Below are positions 53,505-64,000 of a stretch of DNA of 64,000 bases, one piece after another. A program made the translations under genes and the position numbers. Source of the stretch: Neospora caninum Liverpool. Its lineage: Eukaryota; Apicomplexa; Conoidasida; Eucoccidiorida; Sarcocystidae. The notes below the pieces were generated by a model, which worked only from the letters and a program-made list of their open reading frames with translations, did not search any database and was not told the DNA's origin. Each line of letters begins with the position of its first letter. Position 1 is the stretch's first letter. The stretch is from positions 5,857,748 through 5,921,747 of the forward strand of contig NC_018397.1 of NCBI RefSeq assembly GCF_000208865.1, written 5' to 3'.

Positions 53505-55962
53505 TCAACTGGCCGGTAGGCGTTCCTCGCAGGCAGTTTTTTTGGTTCCAGCGGCGACCGTGTAGTCGTGGTCTTCGCCGCAGAGAATGTAAAGAAGATT
53601 GTACGCGTCCTCGAAGTGTCGACTTATGATGTTCAACTTGTGGGCCGGGATCTCCGGACCCGACTCCTCCGCCTTGTTCAACATGGTGTCTCCCATTTCC
53701 TCATAGAGCCACGCCAACGTATACGATGCAAGAGGCATGACCTATAGCCACAACCAGAAACGTGGACACGGAAATAAGCAAGAATTCACGACCGAAGAAA
53801 CACGAGGTTTCTGCCACGAAGGGATCTCGCCACTCGGTATTATCACCAGCGCACTCATTTTCGCTTACCTGCGAGACGTATTTGATACGTTCCATCTGGT
53901 GGAATGACGCCGATTCGTGGTCGCCACCGTCGCGATAGCCCTCGAACAATATTGTGTTAAGCTGCAAAAAAAGAAGCAGAAAAACCTACTTTAAAATGGG
54001 CTTCTGCTAATATGTCTCTTTGTGCTCAAAAAATATCGACCACACGGTGCTTACCTGGTACAAAACCCAGTGCTGAGCAAATACGCGGGTGGCCTGGTTG
54101 TACACGAGCTCTGCATCGGGCACATCAGATTTGTCCGTCTCCGCCAGCCTGTCCACATAAGCTTGTTCAAAGTCCAGATATTCTTGAATGGTCTCTTGTG
54201 TTGGAAGCGCTTGACATATGGTGCAAGCAGACGAAGTGGTTTCCTGTAATCAAGCAAAACGCACGACGCAATCCTCAGGCGGAAGTGATATCTTCTTCCG
54301 GAGAGCATGCTCTGTAGAAAATAAATAACTGAAGCAACCAGCTGTTGCTTTCTGTTGAGCGTCACTTACCTCGTCGTCTGTTTTGAAAAACATCGCCCCG
54401 GTGCCACATAGAGGACACCTGAACCCTCGGGCGTTGTCAACTGGGGCGGCGCACCGAACGCACTGGCATGTGAACAGCCAGCCTTGCACTTTCTCTCTTC
54501 GCACGTTCGTCGACTTGAACAGATCATCATCTCCAATGTACGAGATCGTCAGCTCGTCTCCTGCTTGGAGCTTGACGCGAGCACGCAGCACGAAGGCATC
54601 ATCTTCCCCATAGTGCCAGCAAGCCGTGGCTCTGCAGCTGTGCGCCATCATGCTGATGCGGTTGTACAGCACCAGGCCTTGCTGCTCCGTGTGATGGCCG
54701 AAGGAATTGTACCTCCAAACCATCAGCATGCGCTCATAAAGCTGGGGATGGACCTCCAGGCCGGCCCTGTTGATAACTCGGAGAACGTCATCACTCGGGG
54801 GCCTGTCTGGATCGGGAACCCACTTGTCGAGACAAATTTGTTTTTTCTCGTCGTCAAGCATTGTCAGACTGCAAATCGCCGCCAGATGCCACACCGGAGG
54901 CAATTCCAGAGCTTCCTCGTCGTTTATCTCGGTTAGTGCGCTCCAAAGCTCCTCGTCCAAAGACGGGATCGCCACAAGAACAGGCGTCTCCACAAAGATA
55001 ATCGCGCCAGGTTCGAGGTCGTGCTTCGTATATAAGCATCGCCCCTTTCCTGGCACATGCCTAACCTGCACTTTCGTAGCAATCTGGGACAATGTGTATG
55101 GAGCTAAGGGATTGGCAGGAGTAGCCTCTTCCTCCTCCTCGTGCTCTTCCTCTTCGTACACCTCCCCGTAGCCTTCCTCCTCCTCCTCGCCCTCGCGTGC
55201 ATCCTCGTAGTCATCTCCTACCTCGACCTCTGCCTCTTCGTATCCGTCACCGTCAGCCCATTCTGTTTCTTGCAAGTCCTTATCCGCTTCCTCCTCTGCA
55301 TAGTCCCCCTCTCCTTCGTACTCATACTCGTAAGCGTACTCGCCACCCTGCTCTTCCGCATCATCTTCTTCTCCTGTTGGCACTGTATAATCCTCGGGAA
55401 CTTCCGCCTCCTCTGCCTCTTCTTCTACCCCCTCCTCGCCTTGCTGGTACGAGCTGTCCTCATAATAGTACTCATCTTCCTCTTCCCCGCCCTCGTATGT
55501 GTAGCCCTCTGCCGCCTCTTCCTCTCCGCCGGCGGCCTTGTCCGCCTCGTAGTAGTCGCCAGAATCATTCGCGTATTCCTCTTCCTCTCCATGTTCGTCA
55601 AGAGCCTCTATTTCGCCTGCCTCCTCTCCTGGAGACACTTCCCCGTAATCATCGCCGCTCACCTGCGTGGTGCCCTCGCTTTCCTGCATACGATGCAGCT
55701 TATACGGCGAATAGTCCAAAGTCGAGGTCCGAGCCCAGGCTTCTTCGTCAAAGTTCAGTTCCCGCCTCTTGATGCTGTCCGTGTGGTCGAGAACCCCATG
55801 CTTCCGGCCGCTTTTACCCAGGGCATCCCCGCCCCCGCCTTTTGCCCTCGTCACTCCTCGAACGTGCGTGAGGAGGTTGTGGGCGCCTGCAAACCTGCCT
55901 GCACCAGTCAGAACAGCTCCAGTGTTCCCCTTGGAACTGTTGTGGGAAGCGCGGCGGCTCAT
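53505..55962 (-). CDS. SET-domain protein (SMYD-like) with long acidic tract
   Basis: Minus-strand exons 55962-54370, 54243-54055, 53961-53869 and 53741-53505 join in phase (703 residues). Residues ~105-280 are an extreme Glu/Asp/Tyr/Gly tract. The SET domain spans ~297-478: KGRCLYTKHDLEPGAIIFVE, NRISMMAHSCRATACWHYGE and AGDELTISYIGDDDLFKSTN. A Cys-rich post-SET region follows (CQCVRC at 499-504, CPLCG at 516-520), as in SMYD proteins, then a TICQ-type Cys pair and C-terminal helices. Family role: lysine methylation of histone or other proteins. Anomaly: the canonical NHSCxPN motif reads AHSCRAT, so both Asn positions, the first a SAM-contacting residue, are changed. No MYND finger is visible between the two SET halves. 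It may be a divergent enzyme or a non-catalytic reader or scaffold. Confidence 0.9.
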
Positions 55963-58900
55963 CTCGTCACAGCCAAGAGCGATTCGTTAGGGTAGACGAG
56001 CAGGTCAGTGAAACGCAAGCAGCAGCGCGTAGTCACTTTCAAGTCGCGGGTACACGAGCAAGGCGTTCCCAGCCCAAAGACAATTCAGCAAACAAGGGGG
56101 GGCGCAAGGAGAAGCAGTCCCGTGCAGAAATGCCGCCTCCACGACGCCAGAAAATCATGTCTCCTCCCACTCTCTCCGGAGATAAATGGAACCTCGCACC
56201 CCGTCAGGCACGTCGCTCGTCGAGCAGAACAGCAGAGCAGAGAAACCACGGAATGCCGCGCATTTGCTGCACGTTCACGAAACTGAGAAGGTGTGTAACA
56301 GTCCTTCTTGGAAAATTCCCATGAGAAAGGTTTCGCAAAGTTTTGCTGCCCCGAGAGGCCGCGTGAGTTACCCTTATGAGTTGCGAGAGAAGACGCCGGA
56401 CGATGCTCCCTCGCTGGGTAGCTGCCTGCACTCCTGAGCAATAAAAAAGAAAGTCACCAAATGCAGTTCATGGCGACAGAACTCTGCGAGGATTTCGTGA
56501 CAAAAACATGCCACTTACAAGTCGTCATCCACGATAAGTTAAAGGACTTTTTATCGGGGAAAGCGATTTCACGAGAGCTGCTGCCCGTCCATAAGGTCCA
56601 CTCAGCTGCTGCCGCTGTCACTTGTCCGGCAATTTCCGCGCCAGCCGAAAGTGTCTCGCTCGAAGCTCGAGGCGCACTCGCTCAAAAGTCTGCAATTGTG
56701 TGTCGTCCCGTGCCCAGCGCTACTCGGGGGTCCCAACATCCCACATTTTCTGCCACGCTGTCTCCCAACCGCCTTTTCCCGTTTTAAACGCTTTCCTTGG
56801 GGCTCACAGAAAACCTGTGGCTCGGCCACAGCGGGGTGATTGTTCCCTGAGCGGCCGACGAACGGGACAGTAGTAAGCTGGCGATCGGTCAGGAGTGAAA
56901 CAGCGCTCTGCGCCGCTTCCGAAAAGGCGAAAACAAACAGCGAGTGTGACTCGATCGGGCTAACTTAACCACAGTTTGGAATTTGGACGTGGGCGGAGGG
57001 GGGAAAGCTTCTTAAATGCGTTGGTATGTTTGGAATCATGAACAGGCGCAACGCATCTACGAGCGCGGGCGCATGCGTAACGAGCGCGGCAACTTAAAAC
57101 GGACGTAGCCCCGGCTGGCCTCGAGAGGCGGAAAGAAGCACTCGAAGTGGGAGGCCAAGCGGAACTGCCACCGTCCATGAGAAACGTTACTGTCGTAAAA
57201 TCCTGGTCTTGTCTTTGGTTGTACGTTTCTGCTCTGGCAAACAAACCCGTCTGTAGCAGGCGCCACTCACTAAGTGCTTTCTCTAGCCCTTCGTCCAGCA
57301 GTTTCGTTTTCTCGCCGCTATCAACAAACCGGTCAGACACGACTGCGTGCTAGCCGTATGGTGCTGCTTCAGCTGTGCCACAGGCTCACACCGCCGACGT
57401 ACACAAACACAACATGCGTAGACAAAGGCGGGGAAAAATTGAAGGCCCCAGCTAATAATAGAGACGCATTCGCGGGAACAAGAGTTTGAACTTGACAGAA
57501 CAGCGTCCGTTCACCGTGGGAGTCCTTCTGCGATTTCCAAACACTTGGCGGCGGCAGACCCAGCCCTCGAAACGCCGTGAGACCCAGAAACCGCGTCACA
57601 ACCATGGTCGTAGGAGACCGGTGAATATTTTGTCCTACAGGAAAGTGCCTTCCTGCTAGAGAATAGCGACACAAAGTACACTCGCAGGCTACTCCACCTG
57701 GGATGTATGTGGGAAGAAGGCAGAAACAGCACCCGTAATCACCAGGCGGCCTTTACTGTAGAGTGATCAACGATGATTCACTCAAGCCGCATTGCCACGT
57801 AAATCATGCTGCTCGCTTCAGTCTCCACATGAGAGGGCTCTGCATCAGAACCTTGACATCGAGAGTTTTGCAGTAGTGCTCGGTTGCCACTTTGTTCAGA
57901 ACGCTAAACTGGGAATTACCACAGAAGTATTTTCCCGCTGTCTTCCCTTCACTGAGCTATAGTCACAATAGCGAGGCTGTCCTGTCTGTAGGATCAAACG
58001 TGCACATAGGGTTAAAGTAAGTTGTGCGTTCTGTGTCCCGAGAGACACCGGCTTTCGATGTCGCCTCTTCACCCTGCATTTTGCTTACTGTTCCAGTGTC
58101 GTCGTTCAGGCGGACAGGCACGCGCAGATACCACATTTCTTACGTCGAAACATGGGTGTTCCGCTGCACGAACGTGTACCGTGGTTTACACAAGTCTGCT
58201 TACGTTTGAAATAACGATAAACGCCGGAGCGCGCGCGGCGTAGTTCACTGACCACCTGAGCGCCTGGTAGGCTCACGCGTTTTCAGAGGTAAGAGCGAGC
58301 CAGGCGCGTAAAGCGCACCGTTAGCACAGTCGAGCAGGGAAGGCGGCGGGCTGACCATTTTCCGTCGTATTCAGGAGTGTCATCTGCAAAAACTAACTGG
58401 AATTGCAATGGTCAGCCAGACCAAGAAACTCGAGGGGCCGCCGCAGTTAGAGCGAAGCGCGCTCTAACTGCACAGCGCGAAAGTCATCCGGAAAACACCA
58501 CCTCGGAAAAACCGGGAAAGGGGCGGGTCCTTTCTCCCACAGGTTGGGGGTTCCAGTACAAGTGAATGTGAAGTTCACTCCAAGACCAGTAGTTGTGAGA
58601 ATTCCGTTCCACTACACCCCATTGTGGTTGAACGCCAGTATGGATTACGCCTCACATGTGAGTGTGCTGGAGTAGTTTCCGCTGCCGCCACCGCATTTCG
58701 TTACAATTTCTCCAGCGCCTTGCGTTGCCGTTCCTAATTGTCCATCGCAAAACCTGTGTTGGGTTTCGAGCATCGTTAACAATGCCCACAATGCATTTAG
58801 GATATTACAACGCACCTATAGAGGACCACATACCGAAGAACCGATTATCTTCGGCACTTCACCGGCTCGAATACGCAGTGGGTTTAGACCGAATTACACA

Positions 58901-59466
58901 CACACACACATCAGTTCGATTCCCCGCTGCAGATACCGGAGAGTTCACTAGCACCTTTTCTACGCGATTTTCTCTTCGCCAGAAAATCAAAACGGAAAAA
59001 CGAACTCGAGGTATGCCCGACGGACTCCCAGTCCAACGCATCATCAGAACATACCAAGGGAACCACACGCGTGTTCCTTCCCCGCAGGTCGTCATCTGCA
59101 GCCGTCGCGCAGGGCTGCGCTGCGTTCTAGCTCCAAAACACAATTACTGCCAAGATCGTGCACGCTCTGGAGCACGAACGCGCGCACTCGAAACAATCCA
59201 CCTTCCTGGGAAAAAGTCGTCTCAAACGCTCTCTCACGAGTTGTCTTCTGCCTTTCAGCCAACCACCGACGGAGTGTCGGGAGGGCACCCGTCTCTTCAT
59301 CCCCGCTCCACCTTGCCTTTCCCCGGACTTTTTCTGTTTAGGTGGTTTTCGCCACGACCGGAAACATTCTGCACCACCCGAACTGCGGATTTTCCCCGCA
59401 GATCTTTTTTAGTCTCTGGAACGGGGATATACTGCAAAACGCACTGCGCTACTTGCGCCTGGCGGC
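55963..59466. other. Spacer: SET-gene upstream region and 3' flank of the TMEM245-like gene
   Basis: Should contain the SET-gene promoter/5' UTR near 55963 and the long 3' UTR of the TMEM245-like gene near 59466. A minus frame at 56960-57340 starts with a protein-like helix (MSDRFVDSGEKTKLLDEGLE) and may be the first exon of a small gene, but no downstream exons could be joined convincingly. A short (CA)n run lies near 58893-58907. Confidence 0.4.
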
Positions 59467-62400
59467 CTACTTCGAGGTTACGGCCTCGCCCGCCTTTTTG
59501 TCTCGCTGTCTTTCCTGTGTGGCGGGACGTTGTACCTCTTCCGCGGCTGCACTGTTTGTCACGCTTTCCGGTCGACCGGGGGCCCCAGCGTTCGCAGCGT
59601 TGCATGTGGACTGGACCACTGGGCTGGCCAGGGATGCGCGACTGCCTGCGCCTTTCCCAGTTCTTTCCAGCGTCGCCTTTCCTCCCCCGCGCACGGCCTT
59701 CCCGCCCCGGATATCCGTCCCTCCCTCAGCATCGCCGACTGCGTTTGCTTTCTCTTTCGCAGGCACGAGAGGCGGATGCCTCACGCCTTCACGAAACGCC
59801 TGAGCTTTGCCAGGGGGCTGGGGACACGCGCCATGGGGCGCCAAAGGCCACTTCCCCGCCTCATCCGCACTTCGCCCTGCAGGTCTCTGGCCGCAAGCTT
59901 CCTCGGCGCTGCCTGGCTCCGCAGGCGCCCCACTCGACCGGTCGAGCAGCCACTCGAGTTTCTGCGCCGTCTTGAGCACGGCAGCCGCCAACATGGAAGA
60001 CGAGCGCGCCTTCTCTGCGTCTCCACTTCCTCGCTCGGGTCCTTGTTCGGGCTTGCTGGCACTGCGCCGCGTCATCTCCGCCGCAGAGTCGACGTCGTCC
60101 GCACCTCCCAACAGCCCCTTGAGCTGCGGCGCGCTGCGGTTGCTGCATGCAAGCGAACTCCGCCGCCCCGAGTCGCGGGCCGCGAGCTCTCCAGCGCAGC
60201 GCGCAGGTCCGTCTCCAGTCCACGCAGAAGCCATGCGCTGGAACAGCGGGGGGACGGGGCCCGAAGACGCTCGTCCCGGAAGAACTCGGGAGGCATGCAC
60301 GCCCTCGACGGCGCGCCCGAGTCCGCACTCGGCAAACAGCGCCGGCAGGGACAGATCCGTGGACAGCGCACCTGCGCGAGGCGCGCCCTCCCAGGGAATC
60401 ATTTCTCCCGCGCGGAAACGGCCGGAATCTCGGCCGGAGGGACCGTGTCTTCGAGTTGGATGCACCGGCGGCATGCGCCCGCGAAACGAGTGGCTCGGCC
60501 ACATGCGCATCGCGCTGCTCACCGCGCGACTCCGCTTCGACGGCTTCCGAAGCGGCCAGAAAACGCGCGGATCTCGATGCCGCCGATCGACTGCGCCGAG
60601 TCTCGAAGCCCGCGCACTCGACCGACTCGGAACGCCTGCCGACGCTCGGCCCCCAAGGCCTTCGGGCGCGAAGAACCCCGGGGCTCCGCCCGGCAGACTC
60701 CACCATGGCTCCGTGCGGTCGCTGGCGTCGCTCAAGGGCAAACTGCTGTTTGTCTCTCCGCTCGGCGCCGTGTGCAGAGCCATCCCCACCGGAGAGACCG
60801 ACGCAGCGGCTGCGTACGACAGGGGAACGACGAAGCCTTCCGTGGCCAAAGGCGGCGCGCCGAGGCTTTCTGCCTTCCACGGCGCAGAGAGTCGCCCCGG
60901 AGGGGCGCCAGCGTCCGCACCCGCCCGCGCGCCTGGCGTCCGCGGGTCCACGAGGCCGGCTCCGGCCAGCTGCGGCGCCTCGCAGGTATGTGGCTGCAGT
61001 CAAGAAAAGAAACGTGGACAAGCGAAACTCGGGAGGGTGCACGCGTGGAACCGCCGCCACGAAACCGCCGTGGGAAAGACCGCCCTCCTCCTCACGGGTC
61101 TTCACGAAGGGACCCGCGCGAAAAAGAGTCGCGGAACACACCACCAGTCGAGAAGGCCCCGCGAACGCAGCGAACGAGACAAAAGGAACTGCGTGTGAAC
61201 CCGAACCCGCCTCAAGGGACGCGCGCCTTTTCCTCTCGCGTTTCGGAGACGCAGTGACGCCCTCGGCATCCAGCTCACCTGTAGAACTCCCGTCGACGTG
61301 GCGCGCCCGGTGAGCTTGCGCGCAACTTCCGCGACCGGAGGACTCGTGACCACGCCGCCTGCGTCTCCGACGAGCGTGGCGACTTTGGCCACAGCCGCCG
61401 CGTGCGCTGCGTCGGCGAGTTCCACGGCGGCGGCAGCCGCAGCCGGCGAGGCTGGAGGCCCCGAGATGACCTCTTTGATGCCCGCCACGGCGTCGCCTCC
61501 GTTCTCCCAGCTCGAGACCGAGGACGTGCGCCCGCTTTCAGACCACGAGTTCAGGTCGTCGGCGTGCAAGGGACTCTCCGGCGCGTTCAGCCCGTCGGCG
61601 TCTCCAGTTGGAGACAGCGGGTCCGGACGGCTGCCGGGCCAGAGGCGATCCGCCGCGGAAGGTTCCGACGCCGACGCGAAGGCGCCCGGCTGAGGTCGCG
61701 GACGGCGCCGTTTCGCAGCGCGTCGACGAGCAGGGGATGCACCCATTTCGGGCGCAAAGCGAGAGCGGCCGCCTCGAGGAGAAGCGAGCGGCGAGGCCGC
61801 AGTCTGTTGCGCAACCATCGCCGCGAGTTGGTGCTCGCGCGTTCGCCGCTCGCTGAACTTGGCGGCGGCGGTCAAAACAATCAAAGGGATAGTCGCCAAG
61901 ACGGGGCCTGCGGAGCGAGCGAGAAGCAGACGGCTCGGCAGAGACACGTGGCAGCTCGAGAGTTTCAAGGCCTCACGGACAGACACACCACGCCGTCGAC
62001 AGCTCCTCCCGTCGCAGTGTGGATCTGGAGAGGCAAAGTGCTCTAAAAAGGAGCGCGCTGTCTTTAAACGCGCATCTTCTCGTCTCCGCGCTCGGGGGAG
62101 AAAACCCGCGTTTTCGACGACTCGCGCACCCCACTTGACTCGGACCCTGCCGCGCGGCCAGGACTTCCGCAGCTGCAAAAAGCGGCTCTGTGGAACCTCC
62201 TGCACGGATGAGGGAAACAACCGCCTGCGGCCGACAGGGGCGTGCCGAGGAGAAAAGCACGCCGCAGGCGTCACCCGCTTTTTCATAATCACGCTCCAAG
62301 GCCGCCCTGCACGGAGACACGTCTCGCCGACGGCCTCTCTGAACTCACCAATGATAATTCCCTTCATGCCAAACGTCGAGAGGCCGAGAGCCACCGAGAG

Positions 62401-63957
62401 GCCGACCAGCCATGGGTTGCTGTCTGGAATTTCCCGGTAGATCGCAGTCGTCACGTTCCACCAAACAACCCTGAAGGTCACACACACCGCACGTGAGCGG
62501 CGCGCGTCTTCACAAAGAAATGTGAAACTGCCGTCGCCGCGGGGCGATTTACGGAAGTGGATACAGCCAGAAGCGCTCTAGGGGGGCGGGCGGTCCCCCG
62601 GACCCCGCGGAGACAGGCGAAGAGACACGGCATGCCTACACCCCGAACAAAGCTCCGATCGGAAAGCGCGTCCGTGCAGCAGACACGAAAGGCCCTCGGA
62701 AACCTGCCTTTCCATCGACCGTTTCGCGCGCGACAGCGGGACAGAGCCCACATCTCGCCCGATCGGTTTTGCCATCCGGGCTGCATCGTCCAGTCTTGCG
62801 AGTTGCCAGCCCTCCCTCTAGTTCGCCGGGGAAAACGCGTCGATCTGTCGCCCCGCCCCGCTGCCGATTGTGAAAACCTATAGGCACATCGAACGCCTCC
62901 TCCCCCGGTACGCACCGGTTGTCTTTTCGCTAGGGCCCCCGTTGAATTCCCGAGTTTCTCGTCTTTGTCCTCTCTCTCGAGAGCATTCTACATTGGCGAC
63001 AATGGATGTGAACAACACCCCGCTCTCTGTGTTGAACTCACGCATTTGCAGCCAAAAGGGTGACCGCGCCGAGTTTCCGCTGAGATCCGGCTGCCACACT
63101 GAGCACGGCCCACCAAGCGCCTGCAGCCGTTCCCGAGAAGCCGGCGGACGTCTCCTCCCTTCGCCCCGGCGAGGCAGCAGCAGCCAGAGTCTGTGCGTCG
63201 AGGACAGCCTCTTCGCCGCGGCCCCACCACAGGACGAGACAGGGAATCACGGACACACTTTCGGGCGGGAGCAGCGGAAGAAGCGCCAGGAGACCCGAAA
63301 CTGCAGTGGGGACGTACACCACCGGCATGCCTGCGCTTTCGTAGACGAACCACGTGAACAAGCTGAGGGCAAAGGCGGATAAAAGAGGACTTGCCGGGGA
63401 CAGCTGTCGACCTAGAGAGAAACACATGGGTTGGACCACGGCGGAGACGCCGCCGCGGAGGCGGGAAAGAACCACGACGGCTCGCGAGGCGCGAAAAGAT
63501 GTGGAAAGCGTCGACAGCGGGGTCAGAGTTTTTGCATGCAGCCCCTGAGGCGCCACACACGCGAGAGCCTGAGGCGCTCGCCGGAGTGGCATCCGTCGCG
63601 CGCTCCCCGCCAGCCCAGACTACGGTTCGAAAACGCGGGAAAAACGACGTCTCTGCTGTGGACGCGCAGCTCCAGAAGCAGTTTTTGTTTGCCCGCGCTT
63701 TGTTGGAAGCAGACCTCTGAAAGATCGCCCGAAATCTGCACTTACCTGTAGAACCAGAAACGCTTGAAGGAGGAGTAGAGAATCGCCCGGAGGCCGCGGT
63801 TGATGGAGTGGGAGACGATGCAGCTCGGATCCACGATGCAGAGGAGCTCTTCCAGATACTCCAGACAGCTGCGGCTGCTGCACAGAAGGTAGTACAGCGC
63901 GCTGAAGAAGACGACGGCCTGCAAAGACGCGGCACCAGCGACAAGGCAACGCACCAT
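59467..63957 (-). CDS. TMEM245-like (AI-2E transporter family) membrane protein, C-terminal part
   Basis: Minus-strand exons 63957-63746, 63389-63042, 62470-62349, 61904-61279 and 60969-59467 join in phase (936 residues from the Met at 63957). The frame is open only ~36 bases upstream of that Met, so more 5' exons very likely lie beyond the right edge. The membrane part follows TMEM245: SLQAVVFFSALYYLLCSS, HSINRGLRAILYSSFKRFWF, ALSLFTWFVYESAG, GMPVVYVPTAVSGLLALLPL, VWWNVTTAIYREIPDSNPWL, VGLSVALGLSTFGMKGIIIG and GPVLATIPLIVLT. The AI-2E/PerM-type fold suggests a polytopic permease; the substrate is unknown. After the last helix come ~680 residues of Ser/Ala/Arg/Pro/Gly-rich, probably disordered sequence, very unusual for the family. 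The exon 2 acceptor (AAG at 63390) was chosen because the stronger TAG two dozen bases earlier breaks phase; that join is the least certain. Confidence 0.85.
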
Positions 63958-64000
63958 ATCTGTCTCTCCCGGAAGTACCGGAAGAGAACTGCCTCAGCTG

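Noticed and set aside
58662..59975. 437-codon plus-strand frame
   Set aside because: Lies in the 3' flank and opposite the tail exon of the spliced TMEM245-like gene; composition is low-complexity with no domain or splice context.

Overview
The window looks like nuclear DNA of a coccidian apicomplexan, of the Toxoplasma/Neospora/Hammondia type. The evidence is an apicoplast-type cysteine desulfurase with a long bipartite-looking N-terminal leader, intron-rich genes with consistent GT-AG introns of about 50-500 bp, long UTR-like and intergenic spacers, polyQ and Ser/Pro/Ala/Glu low-complexity coding sequence, and a signal-peptide protein that resembles dense-granule proteins. No bacterial operon, tRNA, rRNA, CRISPR array or intact transposon was seen. 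The species assignment is an inference from gene content and style. Most genes are broken by introns, so I rebuilt exons by eye, checking GT/AG sites and reading phase at each junction.

Layout, left to right. 2-3043 (+): the end of an RNA-recognition-motif protein with Gln-rich flanks, probably cut by the left edge. 3044-9123: no convincing gene. 9124-9568 (-): last exon of a TB2/DP1/HVA22 (REEP/Yop1) ER-membrane-shaping protein. 13768-18723 (+): an eight-exon SufS/NFS2 cysteine desulfurase. 18755-19701 (+): a previously hidden small spliced gene starting 31 bases after the NFS2 stop. 22083-23354 (-): an uncharacterised 423-residue protein. 25785-31585 (+): an eleven-exon secreted family M3B oligoendopeptidase F. 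32859-37222 (+): a seven-exon ankyrin plus TPR protein. 39330-41172 (-): a five-exon RAD6-type ubiquitin-conjugating enzyme with a Pro/Ala/Ser tail. About 41308-42060 (-): a very small gene with two competing readings. 44529-~50050 (-): a large, unrecognised multi-exon gene with a helical C-terminus. 51062-52755 (+): a twelve-exon secreted coiled-coil protein built from tiny exons. 53505-55962 (-): a four-exon SET-domain protein with a long Glu/Tyr/Asp tract. 59467-63957 (-): the C-terminal part of a TMEM245/AI-2E-type membrane protein with a very long disordered tail, probably continuing past the right edge.

The genes do not form one pathway. Themes are organelle and secretory biology (apicoplast Fe-S sulfur supply, a signal-peptide metallopeptidase, a secreted coiled-coil protein, an ER-shaping protein, a polytopic permease-like protein) and nuclear regulation (RAD6-type E2, SET protein, RRM protein). 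The strongest candidates for undescribed biology are the secreted micro-exon coiled-coil protein, the secreted M3B peptidase, the SET protein whose usual SAM-binding Asn positions are altered, and the hidden gene directly behind NFS2.
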